NCBI GenBank assembly: GCA_018712705.1
Contig: DVGM01000022.1
Span: 1-61,390 of the forward strand
Length of the DNA stretch: 61,390 bases
Source: Aphodousia faecalis
Lineage (GTDB): Bacteria; Pseudomonadota; Gammaproteobacteria; Burkholderiales; Burkholderiaceae_F
Reading direction: 5' to 3'
Position 1 is the first letter of the stretch; each line of letters starts with the position of its first letter. Both the position numbers and the translations under genes were made by a program. The notes beneath the pieces are model-generated. The model was given only the letters and a program-made list of their open reading frames with translations, did no database searches and had not been told where the DNA came from. Shown in pieces: positions 25,437 through 33,832 of the stretch.

Positions 25437-25883
25437 TTATGCTTTACCGGTTGAACCAAAACCGCCGGCTCCACGATCCGAAGTCTCAAAATCATCTACT
25501 ATGTTCATTTGCATTTGAACAACGGGCACAACGACTAACTGCGCGATACGTTCCATAGGTTCAATCGTAAAAGCTTCTTGTCCTCGGTTCCAGGTGGAAA
25601 CCATCAATTCACCTTGATAGTCCGAGTCAATCAATCCCACTAAATTCCCCAAAACAATGCCATGTTTGTGGCCCAAGCCTGAGCGAGGAAGAATCAAGGC
25701 GGCGTAACCCGGATCGGCCAGGTGAATGGCAAGACCGGTTTTAATCAAGCGAGTTTCACCGGGATTGAGTGTTAGCGGCTCATCCAATATGGCTCTTAAA
25801 TCAAGACCCGCAGAACCCGTAGTGGCATAGGTCGGCATTTTGTCTTTAACACGGGGATCAAGGATTTTGACATCGACTTTCAT
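25437..25883 (-). CDS. dut: dUTP diphosphatase
   Basis: 148 residues. It hydrolyses dUTP to dUMP, keeping uracil out of DNA. All five trimeric dUTPase motifs appear in order: AGLDLRA, PRSGLGHKHG, GLIDSDYQGE, RIAQLVVVP and the flexible C-terminal RGAGGFGSTG that closes over the active site. I use ATG 25883 after GGAG; it follows the stop of the small membrane-protein gene by 4 bases. It closes the ribF-ileS-lspA-coaBC-dut run. Confidence 0.96.
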   Translation of the reverse strand: MKVDVKILDPRVKDKMPTYATTGSAGLDLRAILDEPLTLNPGETRLIKTGLAIHLADPGYAALILPRSGLGHKHGIVLGNLVGLIDSDYQGELMVSTWNRGQEAFTIEPMERIAQLVVVPVVQMQMNIVDDFETSDRGAGGFGSTGKA

Positions 25884-25887
25884 GAGA

Positions 25888-26352
25888 TTATCTCCGGCGG
25901 TTTCGTTTCTGACGGATAACATCTGAAAAAATAGAGAATAAAACTAAAAAGACGGCCGTGGCGATCAGTTCTTCATCGCCAGTCATGCCGCCATAGAAAA
26001 AGAGGGCAAAACCCGCAAAGATTAGAAGAAAAGTCGAGGCAGAGCCTGCACGACTAAGCTTGTCGCGAGAAGCGGATGACGGGTTTTGGGCGGCAGACGG
26101 ATCCACTTTAAAAGCATCTTCCGGTTGATTGATGACCGTGTCACGATGAATCGGAGTGGGATCGATGTCAGGAGAAGTCCAAACACCGGAAGCCGCGCCG
26201 TTTAACTCATCGTTAATCTGTTCGCGCATCTGCTCATCGTTGACTTGCAAAGCTTTTAATTCTTGAACGCTTTTTTGATTGAGTTTTTCAACAAAGCTTG
26301 CAAAGTCCCCATCTTTGGGTTCCAAGTAAGAAGGATCGAAACGCTTTCGCAT
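25888..26352 (-). CDS. Hypothetical protein with C-terminal membrane hairpin
   Basis: 154 residues, not recognised. About 100 charged and polar residues (MRKRFDPSYLEPKDGDFASF...) are followed by two membrane helices (about residues 105-123 and 126-142) and a very basic end (RQKRNRRR), giving a cytoplasmic N-domain and tail. It is translationally coupled: its ATG shares one base with the coaBC stop, and dut follows after 4 bases. The coupling suggests a constitutively expressed housekeeping accessory. No catalytic motif is visible. Confidence 0.75.
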   Translation of the reverse strand: MRKRFDPSYLEPKDGDFASFVEKLNQKSVQELKALQVNDEQMREQINDELNGAASGVWTSPDIDPTPIHRDTVINQPEDAFKVDPSAAQNPSSASRDKLSRAGSASTFLLIFAGFALFFYGGMTGDEELIATAVFLVLFSIFSDVIRQKRNRRR

Positions 26353-27530
26353 TAATTCACCTCCTGGGCAATTTTGGCTATGAGCGCCTGAGCAATGTGC
26401 TCTTTGGTTGCTTTGGCCAAAGGCGTGGCCGCGTCGCGTTCAACAAAGACGACGGCATTGGTATCCTGATTCATCGCATCGCTAACCAAATTAGCCACGA
26501 TTAAAGGCACGTTTTTACGGTACAGCTTAGCCCGTGCGTTATCAATGAGATTATCCGTTTCTGCTGCAAAACCTACACAATAGGGCGCATTTTCAAGCGC
26601 TGCGACACTGGCAAGGATATCCGGATTTTCTTCAAACTGAAGATCCGGGGCGCCTGCAAATTCTTTTTTGATTTTGTGATCGCTTGCATTGGCAACTCGC
26701 CAATCGGCAACGGCGGCCACACTGATGAAAATTTCATGCTGAGCGACTTCCTGCATGACCGCGTCATACATCTCGCGCGCGGTGGTCACATCAATTCGCT
26801 TGACACCGGCGGGAGTTTTTAAATCACATTTCCCGGCAATTAAAGTCACCTCAGCGCCAGCTAAAGCAGCCGCTTTGGCAATGGCAAAACCTTGTTTGCC
26901 CGATGATAGGTTGGTGATGCCGCGAACCGGATCAATCGGCTCGTAAGTCGGACCCGCCGTAATGAGTACACGACAGCGATCAAGCAGGCGCGGAGAGAAT
27001 GCCCCCTGCAGTAACTCGATAATATCTTCAGGCTCAAGCATTCGCCCGCTTCCGATGTCGCCGCAGGCTTGCTCGCCCGAGTCCGGCCCCAGGAAAATGG
27101 CTCCGTCTTGAGTAAGCTGGGTGACATTGCGCTGCGTGGCCTGATTGTGCCACATAAAGGTATTCATGGCCGGCGCGTAGGCAACTGGACAGCGAGCAGC
27201 CAGGATAGCCGCGCTTAAAAGATCATCGGCAAGCCCCTGAGCCGCTTTTGCCAAAATATTAGCCGTCGCAGGTGCCACAAGAAGAAGCGAAGCCTCTTTT
27301 GTGGCTTCAATATGCGGAATGGCGGTAGTGGAGTCGTCCCAATCGCCCGTATAGACCTTTTTGGCTCCCAGCGCCTGGAAACTGAGCGGTGTAACAAAAC
27401 GCTGCGCGGCCTCAGTCATAATGACAGACACTTCAGCGCCTCGTTTAATGAGCAATCTCAATAATTCACAGCTTTTGTAAGCAGCAATGGAACCGGTTAC
27501 CGCCAATACAATCTTTTGCCCAGAGAGCAT
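26352..27530 (-). CDS. coaBC: Bifunctional CoaBC (pantothenate-cysteine ligase/decarboxylase)
   Basis: 392 residues. It joins 4'-phosphopantothenate to cysteine with CTP, then decarboxylates the product, two steps of coenzyme A synthesis. The N-terminal FMN decarboxylase half shows GSIAAYKSCEL, the catalytic His in IPHIEATKEA (about 73), PAMNTFMW and the catalytic Cys in GEQACGDIGSGRM. The C-terminal ligase half begins around 190 (VLITAGPTYEPIDPVRGITNLSSGKQG). It is in an operon between lspA and the small membrane protein. Confidence 0.96.
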   Translation of the reverse strand: MLSGQKIVLAVTGSIAAYKSCELLRLLIKRGAEVSVIMTEAAQRFVTPLSFQALGAKKVYTGDWDDSTTAIPHIEATKEASLLLVAPATANILAKAAQGLADDLLSAAILAARCPVAYAPAMNTFMWHNQATQRNVTQLTQDGAIFLGPDSGEQACGDIGSGRMLEPEDIIELLQGAFSPRLLDRCRVLITAGPTYEPIDPVRGITNLSSGKQGFAIAKAAALAGAEVTLIAGKCDLKTPAGVKRIDVTTAREMYDAVMQEVAQHEIFISVAAVADWRVANASDHKIKKEFAGAPDLQFEENPDILASVAALENAPYCVGFAAETDNLIDNARAKLYRKNVPLIVANLVSDAMNQDTNAVVFVERDAATPLAKATKEHIAQALIAKIAQEVN

Positions 27531-27541
27531 CGCACTGTCCT

Positions 27542-28033
27542 TTAATCCGAGGAGTTATGGGTTAGGCTATCAATGATCAAAAGCCCTGCGCCGCCCACAA
27601 TGGCCATATCAGCCACATTAAAGGCGGGCCAGTGCCAATAGCCGTAATAAAAATCTAGGAAATCAATCACATATCCGTAAATTATACGGTCAAAGAGATT
27701 ACCTAACGCACCGCCCATGATCAAAGACAGAGCAAGACAAAAAAGCCCTTCTTGCGAGTGTTTGATAATGAGTTTTGCGCAAACAAATACTGCGACTAAA
27801 GCAATCGCTGCGAAAAGATACATCTGCCAGCCGTCGTGGCCGGCCAGAAAAGAAAAAGCAGCCCCGGTGTTGTGAGCCAACACAAGGTTGAAAAACGACG
27901 TAACCGCTCTGGATTCGCCAAGATAAAAATGACTTTCAAAGTACCACTTGGTGGCAAAGTCAATGACAAACACCAGAGCTGAAACGCCCGCCCAGGGCAA
28001 TAATGCTCGGGCGGGACGAGAGTTGGTGCTCAT
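27542..28033 (-). CDS. lspA: Lipoprotein signal peptidase (SPase II)
   Basis: 163 residues with four membrane helices. It cleaves the signal of diacylated prolipoproteins, which here would include NlpD and the NikA-like lipoprotein. The catalytic aspartates are in GGALGNLFDRI (Asp ~118) and AFNVADMAI (Asp ~145), with the conserved N-T-G-A-A-F near residue 58. Spacing is 9 bases from ileS and 11 from coaBC, in line with one operon. Confidence 0.96.
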   Translation of the reverse strand: MSTNSRPARALLPWAGVSALVFVIDFATKWYFESHFYLGESRAVTSFFNLVLAHNTGAAFSFLAGHDGWQMYLFAAIALVAVFVCAKLIIKHSQEGLFCLALSLIMGGALGNLFDRIIYGYVIDFLDFYYGYWHWPAFNVADMAIVGGAGLLIIDSLTHNSSD

Positions 28034-28042
28034 GCAAAAACC

Positions 28043-30892
28043 TTAAGCAAAGCGGCGGGTTTCACCGGCACCGAAAAGGTTTTCAGCGCAGCGGGCGCAA
28101 AGCGTCGGGTGGTCGGCCACCGTGCCCACTGTTGCTGTGTAGTGCCAACAGCGAGCGCACTTGGGAGCGGCGGATTGATGCACGCTCACCGAGGTCGGTC
28201 CCTGATGAAGATCAGCGCGGCTCGTGATCATGACAAAGCGCAGTTCGTCACCCAAGCTTGCCAAGGCTTCATAGTCATCGCCATCAACGGTGATGTCCAC
28301 TTCGGCTTGAAGGCTTGAACCCACCTTGCCTTCGGCGCGCAAGTTTTCAATTTCCTTTTGCACATCGGTGCGAACTTTGCGGATACGTTCCCACTTGGCG
28401 AGCAATTCTTCAGCACCTGCGATTTCAGGCAAATTGAAGAATTCTTCAGTAAAGATCGAAACCGACTTGCCCGGTTCAAAGATGGCAAAGGCTTCTTCGG
28501 CCGTAAAGGAGAGAATCGGAGCCATCAAGCGCAGGTAAGCCGCGGTGATGTACCAAAGGGCGGTTTGCGCAGAGCGGCGAGCCAACCCTGTTGTGGCGGT
28601 CGTGTAGAGACGATCTTTGAGAATATCCAGGTAGAAGCTTCCCAAGTCATCGCTTGCGAACGATTGCAGCTTCGCCACGATCGGGTGGAAGTCGTTGTCG
28701 TTATAAAGTTCAATGACTTCCTTTTGCAATTGAGCAACACGGGCGATGGCCCAGCGGTCAAGCTCAATCATGTCTTCAAACTTCACAGCATCCTTGGTGA
28801 TGTCGAAGTCACTGGTGTTGGCTAAGAGGAAGCGCAACGTGTTGCGGATGCGGCGGTAAGAGTCCGTCACGTGTTTAACGATCGTCTTACCGAAACTCAA
28901 TTCACCGGAGTAATCGGTGGAGGCTACCCACAAGCGCAGAATTTCAGCGCCAAAGGTCTTCGTGGCATCCATGAGCTGCACCGTGTTGCCCAAGCTCTTA
29001 CTCATCTTGCGGCCTTGTTCGTCCACCGTAAAGCCGTGCGTTAAGAGGGCGTTGTACGGAGCGCGGCCATCGAGCATCACGCCGATCAACAAAGAAGAAT
29101 GGAACCAACCGCGGTGTTGGTCGCTGCCTTCCAAATAAAGATCGATCGGGAAGTCGAGTTTATCCTTGTGAGAACCGCGCACTACCGTGGCGTGCGTGGA
29201 GCCCGAGTCAAACCACACGTCCAAAATGTCGGTGGTCTTGTCATACTGTTGGGCTTCTTCAGCACTCATGAAATCTTCCGCTTTAGCCTGAGTCCAGGTT
29301 TCGATGCCGCCTTGTTCGACGCGTTTGGCGACTTCTTCCATGATTTCAAGCGTGCGCGGATGCAGCTTGCCCGTTACCTTGTGGGTGAAGAAGGGAAGCG
29401 GCACACCCCAGTTGCGTTGACGCGAGATACACCAGTCAGGACGGTTGGCGATCATGGCGTGCAGACGGTTGTAACCCCAGCTCGGGTAGAACTTCGTGGC
29501 ATCCACCGCTTCAAGCGCAGCCTCGCGAAGGCTCTTGGGCTGTTCGGTACCGATTGCAGGACGTGTGTCATCGTTACTCTTATCCATACGGATAAACCAC
29601 TGGCTCGTTGCACGGTAGATCAAGGGCGTCTTGTGGCGCCAGCAGTGCATATAGCTGTGAACCTGCGTGCCGTAGTGCAAAAGGTTACCGGATTCTTTCA
29701 GTTTTTCAACGATAACCGGTTGCGCTTTCCAAATGTGCAAGCCACCGAAGAGGGGAAGGTCGTCGGCGTAAACACCGTTGCCTTGCACCGGATTGAGGAT
29801 GTCATCGTTGTGCATGCCGTACTTCTTGCAGGTGTAGAAGTCGTCCACACCGTAGGCAGGCGCCGAGTGAACAATACCGGTACCGGCCGTTGAATCAACA
29901 TAGTCGGCTAATTCAACGGGACTAAAGCGCTTGTAGCCCGCATCCATTTGAGAAAGCGGGTGCATGAAGCGAACCAATTCAAAAGCCTGGCCCTTCGCTG
30001 TTGCGACCGTCTTACCTTGCATTTCATAGCGCTTGAGGCAATCTTCAACCAGCTTTTCGCACAAGATGAGGTAACGATCGCCGCAATCGACTAATGCATA
30101 GTCAAGTTCGGGGTGCATGTTCAAGGCTTGGTTGGCGGGAATCGTCCAAGGCGTCGTTGTCCAAATCACCGTGTAGGCGGGTTTATCGAGCGTATGACCA
30201 TAGATTGCTTCAACCTTGGCCTTATCTTCTTCGGCCAAGGGGAAAGCCACGTCAATGATGGGGCCTTTAATGTCTTTGTATTCGACTTCGGCTTCAGCCA
30301 AAGCGGATTGGCAGTCAAAGCACCAGTTCACGGGCTTAAGGCCACGGTAAACATAACCTTTTTCCATGAGCTTAGCCAAAACACGGATTTGAGCGGCTTC
30401 CGTGTCGTAGCGAAGCGTGAGGTAGGGATCGTTCCAATCGCCCAAAACGCCTAAACGTTGGAAACCGGTCATTTGGCGAGCGACTTGTTCGTGAGCATAT
30501 TGACGAGCCTTGGCTTGCAGTTCAACGATCGGCAGGTTTTTGCCGTAAAGCTTTTCAATCTGAATTTCAATGGGCATGCCGTGGCAGTCCCAACCCGGCA
30601 CGTAGGGAGTGTCGTATCCCATCAACGTGCGGGACTTCAAAATGATGTCTTTTAAAACCTTGTTGACACCATGACCCAAGTGTAAGTCGCCGTTAGCGTA
30701 CGGAGGACCATCGTGCAAAATAAAATGCTTGCGGCCTTTTTTCGCATTGCGGATGGCACCGTAAATATCTTTTTCAAGCCATTCTTTGATCCAATTCGGT
30801 TCACGGGCTGGCAGGTTGCCGCGCATCGGGAAGGGCGTATCCGGCAGATTAAGCGGATACTTTTGGGCTTGATCGTCAGTAGTTTTAGCCAT
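28043..30892 (-). CDS. ileS: Isoleucyl-tRNA synthetase
   Basis: 949 residues. It charges tRNA-Ile and edits valine. The class I HIGH motif reads HLGH (71-74), the KMSKS loop is GRKMSKSLGN near residue 627, the editing-domain TTPWTIPAN is near 250, and a C-terminal zinc site has CARCW and LCARC near 905-940. AAGGAGATATC precedes the ATG. The 75-bp gap to ribF holds no obvious regulatory RNA. Length is normal. Confidence 0.98.
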   Translation of the reverse strand: MAKTTDDQAQKYPLNLPDTPFPMRGNLPAREPNWIKEWLEKDIYGAIRNAKKGRKHFILHDGPPYANGDLHLGHGVNKVLKDIILKSRTLMGYDTPYVPGWDCHGMPIEIQIEKLYGKNLPIVELQAKARQYAHEQVARQMTGFQRLGVLGDWNDPYLTLRYDTEAAQIRVLAKLMEKGYVYRGLKPVNWCFDCQSALAEAEVEYKDIKGPIIDVAFPLAEEDKAKVEAIYGHTLDKPAYTVIWTTTPWTIPANQALNMHPELDYALVDCGDRYLILCEKLVEDCLKRYEMQGKTVATAKGQAFELVRFMHPLSQMDAGYKRFSPVELADYVDSTAGTGIVHSAPAYGVDDFYTCKKYGMHNDDILNPVQGNGVYADDLPLFGGLHIWKAQPVIVEKLKESGNLLHYGTQVHSYMHCWRHKTPLIYRATSQWFIRMDKSNDDTRPAIGTEQPKSLREAALEAVDATKFYPSWGYNRLHAMIANRPDWCISRQRNWGVPLPFFTHKVTGKLHPRTLEIMEEVAKRVEQGGIETWTQAKAEDFMSAEEAQQYDKTTDILDVWFDSGSTHATVVRGSHKDKLDFPIDLYLEGSDQHRGWFHSSLLIGVMLDGRAPYNALLTHGFTVDEQGRKMSKSLGNTVQLMDATKTFGAEILRLWVASTDYSGELSFGKTIVKHVTDSYRRIRNTLRFLLANTSDFDITKDAVKFEDMIELDRWAIARVAQLQKEVIELYNDNDFHPIVAKLQSFASDDLGSFYLDILKDRLYTTATTGLARRSAQTALWYITAAYLRLMAPILSFTAEEAFAIFEPGKSVSIFTEEFFNLPEIAGAEELLAKWERIRKVRTDVQKEIENLRAEGKVGSSLQAEVDITVDGDDYEALASLGDELRFVMITSRADLHQGPTSVSVHQSAAPKCARCWHYTATVGTVADHPTLCARCAENLFGAGETRRFA

Positions 30893-30967
30893 GATATCTC
30901 CTTGGTCCCCTCGGACTCTTCAAGGTTGTTAAAAACAAAAGCGTGCGAATTTTTAATAGGCTTCGCA

Positions 30968-31951
30968 CTAACCGTACATTTCGGTGAGTTCCGTATCGGA
31001 ACGCGCCAAACCGACCAGTCCGCGAGCTTTCTGAGCATCGGCGTTAATGGCGGCTTTCAATTCATCCAAATTGGCGAACTTTTTGTCGTCGCGCAATTTA
31101 TCCAAAAATTCCACTCGAACGATTTTGCCGTAACAGTCGGAGTGGTAATCAAAAATATGCGTTTCAAGCAAGTATTTCTTCGGCTGACCCGCTGTCACCG
31201 TCGGCCGGCAGGTGATCGTAGCTACACCACCCAACGGATAGGGAGCAAGTCCATGCACAAACACGGCGTACACGCCTTTGACGGCAGGCTCTCCGTTTTT
31301 ATCAACCGGGATGCAATCAAGATTGATGGTCGGAAAACCCAGTGTGCGGCCTAATTCCTGACCATGCACAACACGGCCCGTGATGTGATAGTGATGGCCC
31401 AGCAATTGGGTGACTTCAAAAAGGTCATTATCTTGGAGGGCTTTTCTCAAGCGTGTGCTGGAGATACGGCTTTTCCCATGAAAAAGGGTTGGAGAAACCC
31501 AGACTTCAAAACCGAGTTCCTTGCCAAGTGCCTTCAAGTCTTGCACATTGCCCTGACCTTTATAGCCGAAATGAAAATCCTCTCCCACGGTAACCCAACG
31601 AGCGTGCAGTCCTTCGACTAAAATCTCTTCGGCAAACTGCCTTGGACTCATACGGGCTAAGCGCTCATTGAAGTTAAGGAAAATGACGCGTTGAATGCCG
31701 CAGGCTCCGATATCGAGTACCTTATCCCGAATGTTGTTGACTCGGGCTAGAACTTCGTGACCGTGAGGGTAGACTTCTTTGGGATGGGGTTCGAATGTGA
31801 CCGCGCAAGGCAAAAGACCGCGAAGGTCTGCGGCCTGTACCACTTCTTCTAAAAGCGCCTGATGACCGCGATGCACACCGTCAAAATTGCCGATGGCCAC
31901 CGCACAGTCCATTTTTCTTAGATCCTGAGGAACCCCTCGAAATACTTTCAT
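30968..31951 (-). CDS. ribF: Riboflavin kinase / FAD synthetase
   Basis: 327 residues, bifunctional. The N-terminal adenylyltransferase has the nucleotide site GNFDGVHRGHQ (about 22-32) and SSTRLRKALQD. The C-terminal kinase starts near 185 with GRVVHGQELGRTLGFPTINL and ends with HIFDYHSDCYGK, VEFLDKLRDDKKF. It is first in the ribF-ileS-lspA-coaBC run. In many relatives a murJ or rpsT gene is nearby; neither is here. The upstream region shares a repeated motif with lpxK. Confidence 0.96.
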   Translation of the reverse strand: MKVFRGVPQDLRKMDCAVAIGNFDGVHRGHQALLEEVVQAADLRGLLPCAVTFEPHPKEVYPHGHEVLARVNNIRDKVLDIGACGIQRVIFLNFNERLARMSPRQFAEEILVEGLHARWVTVGEDFHFGYKGQGNVQDLKALGKELGFEVWVSPTLFHGKSRISSTRLRKALQDNDLFEVTQLLGHHYHITGRVVHGQELGRTLGFPTINLDCIPVDKNGEPAVKGVYAVFVHGLAPYPLGGVATITCRPTVTAGQPKKYLLETHIFDYHSDCYGKIVRVEFLDKLRDDKKFANLDELKAAINADAQKARGLVGLARSDTELTEMYG

Positions 31952-31986
31952 AGCACGAAAAATCCGAAATAAACGCCTAATTTTAT

Positions 31987-32077
31987 CAAATATGTATTAA
32001 GGTGATTTGAGAGGTTTAGAGTAGTCCGAGGAGAAATAATCTTTGTTGGAAATCAACGATACAAAGGATTATTTCTC
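31987..32077 (-). promoter_or_regulatory. ribF upstream element and long hairpin at the cytochrome b stop
   Basis: GAGAAATAATC (32031-32041) pairs with GATTATTTCTC (32067-32077), extended by TTTGT/ACAAA with one bulged G, giving a 16-bp stem that contains the cytochrome b stop codon. It overlaps the 22-bp motif (32015-32036) shared with lpxK. On the minus strand TACATATTTGATAAAAT follows and could hold the ribF -10. Confidence 0.45.
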
Positions 32078-32707
32078 GTATTCCTTCCATAGACTGTGCC
32101 GGTGTTTGGCATAGTCAGCGTCAACATAACCGCTAAACATCGCCGGCAGTAAAAAGCGATTGGCTTTAAATATGAACGCCGCCATGTGACCAATAAAAAG
32201 CAAAATAGCAAGCACCATGCCCAAATTGTGCAGTTGGGCAAGCCAAAAGAGCACCGGATCGGGAAAGTCAATTCCAGAGAGATTTTTGAGCGTCTTTAAG
32301 AGTCCCGTGATGATCAGTAATGCAAAAACAGCTGCAAAAGTCGCCCAAGCCAGTCTTTGTTCAGGCAGATACTTGCCCGAAGGCGGTTCCTGCCCGCCGG
32401 TTAAAAGCGCTTTAATGATGGCAACGCTTTTAGAGAGGTCGCCTTTTTGAGGGACGATGTCAAAATCGCCTTCTAATGCATGAACCACCAAATGAAACAC
32501 ACAAAGAAACGTGAAAAGGATGGCAAAGGCGTAGTGCCATGGTAAGGTAGTGAAAAAGTCAGCCGTGGAGGGGAAAACTTGAGTTAATCCATAGCGTTTG
32601 GCAACAGGCATTTGCAAAATGCCGGTCACCATCAGACCGAAACAGGAAAAGGCAATCCCCCAATGAACGAAGCGGTTACGGACACTTTGACGATAGACTT
32701 GCATCAC
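32069..32707 (-). CDS. Di-haem cytochrome b, formate dehydrogenase gamma-like
   Basis: 212 residues with four membrane helices. His in RFVHWGIAFS, in FHLVVHALEGD and in LFIGHMAAFI are placed like the haem ligands of the cytochrome b561/FdnI family, which passes electrons from a membrane-side Fe-S subunit to quinone. The start overlaps the Fe-S gene stop by four bases, so they are co-translated. No molybdopterin subunit adjoins it. A long hairpin covers the stop codon. The physiological donor cannot be deduced. Confidence 0.8.
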   Translation of the reverse strand: MMQVYRQSVRNRFVHWGIAFSCFGLMVTGILQMPVAKRYGLTQVFPSTADFFTTLPWHYAFAILFTFLCVFHLVVHALEGDFDIVPQKGDLSKSVAIIKALLTGGQEPPSGKYLPEQRLAWATFAAVFALLIITGLLKTLKNLSGIDFPDPVLFWLAQLHNLGMVLAILLFIGHMAAFIFKANRFLLPAMFSGYVDADYAKHRHSLWKEYEK

Positions 32708-33675
32708 TTGTCCTCCCTTTTCTGAGACTTTTTACGTCGGGCGATGAGGTAAGCGGTGGCCGCGGCCGCTAGCGGAGCGGCCAATGTCGCAATAGCCCAC
32801 GAAGACGATTCTTTAAGTTGAGGTGCGACAGCTTGAAATGCCGGTCGACCGGCTTTTTCGATGGGCTTTTGGTTTTCAACAATGGCTTTATTAAGTTCTT
32901 CAAAGGGAACAGAAGAAATGTACCAAGTCGCCGTACCGCCGTTTTCGTTGACACCGTAAAGATAACGATTGGCTGCCATTTGACGAACCGTTATTAATGC
33001 TTGTTCCAGCGGCAAAAAGGAAACGGCTTTTTGAGGACAGCTTTGAGCACAGGCGGGCGTTTGTCCATCCCGCAGTCTGTCAGCGCAAAAATCACACTTG
33101 TACATAACCCCACCGCCGGCAAAAGTCGGAGCCACATCAAGATAAAGACCAACACCGGCTTGTCGTTGCGGAATGCCCCACGGACAGACATCCCGGCATT
33201 TCGCTCCGCCGAAACACACTTTAGGATCAATCTTTATGGCACCTTGCACAGTGCGGTCAATGGCACCAAAGGGACAGATTTTGCGGCAGGGGGCGTCAAA
33301 GCAGTGCATGCAACGTCTGGGAGCAAAGATTTCTCGTCCATCATTTAAAACGATTTTTTCCACATAAAGCCAGTTATAGGGAGTCAGGCGATCCACTCTT
33401 TCTCGTTGAGACGAGAAATCTTCAAATGTTTTTTGTGGCCAATAGGGTTTCAGAGGCTTTTGTGGTTCGGGAAATCGTTTTTGATTTTTTTGCCGACAGG
33501 CTGATACACAGGCAGGTACTGCAAGTCCTGCGCATCCGTTGCAACGATCTAAGTCTATGAGACTGATCCATTGTTTGGGAGCCGGGGTTCCCGTCGAAGT
33601 TTTCGCCTGGCTTTCGGCGCTAACTAATAAAGTGCCGACTAGGGCGGATTTCAAAAATGTTCTGCGATCAGACAT
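32704..33675 (-). CDS. Tat-exported 4Fe-4S electron-transfer protein (FdnH/HybA-like)
   Basis: 323 residues. The signal SDRRTFLKSALVG is a twin-arginine export signal. Four cysteine clusters (CNGCAGLAVPACVSAC, CMHCFDAPCRKICP, a CFGGAKCRDVCP group, CDFCADRLRDGQTPACAQSCP) fit four 4Fe-4S centres. A single C-terminal membrane helix (about 297-315) anchors it to the periplasmic face, as in FdnH and HybA. I start at ATG 33675 because the longer frame only adds an unlikely N-extension. It should relay electrons to the cytochrome b encoded next. The usual catalytic partner is missing from the locus. Confidence 0.85.
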   Translation of the reverse strand: MSDRRTFLKSALVGTLLVSAESQAKTSTGTPAPKQWISLIDLDRCNGCAGLAVPACVSACRQKNQKRFPEPQKPLKPYWPQKTFEDFSSQRERVDRLTPYNWLYVEKIVLNDGREIFAPRRCMHCFDAPCRKICPFGAIDRTVQGAIKIDPKVCFGGAKCRDVCPWGIPQRQAGVGLYLDVAPTFAGGGVMYKCDFCADRLRDGQTPACAQSCPQKAVSFLPLEQALITVRQMAANRYLYGVNENGGTATWYISSVPFEELNKAIVENQKPIEKAGRPAFQAVAPQLKESSSWAIATLAAPLAAAATAYLIARRKKSQKREDK

Positions 33676-33832
33676 AGGGCACACTTTTTTTGAGGAAAGA
33701 GCGAGGTCTTTCTTCTTAGAAATATGAAGGCAGTCTATTGGAAAAATACACGGGATGCTCAATTGAAACAGGCAAAGCTATGGAACCAATAGATTGGACA
33801 TCTTCTAATTCAAATTATTCGTGTGATCTATG

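Noticed and set aside
29099..29893. Long open frame of 264 codons on the plus strand inside ileS
   Set aside because: It is antisense to a clear isoleucyl-tRNA synthetase with all motifs intact; it has no ribosome site or recognisable domain. The same holds for antisense frames in nlpD (14271-14798) and the second sigma gene (56843-57505).
30893..30967. Possible leader regulation (T-box-like) before ileS
   Set aside because: Too short, lacks the T-box core, and T-boxes are not expected in proteobacteria.
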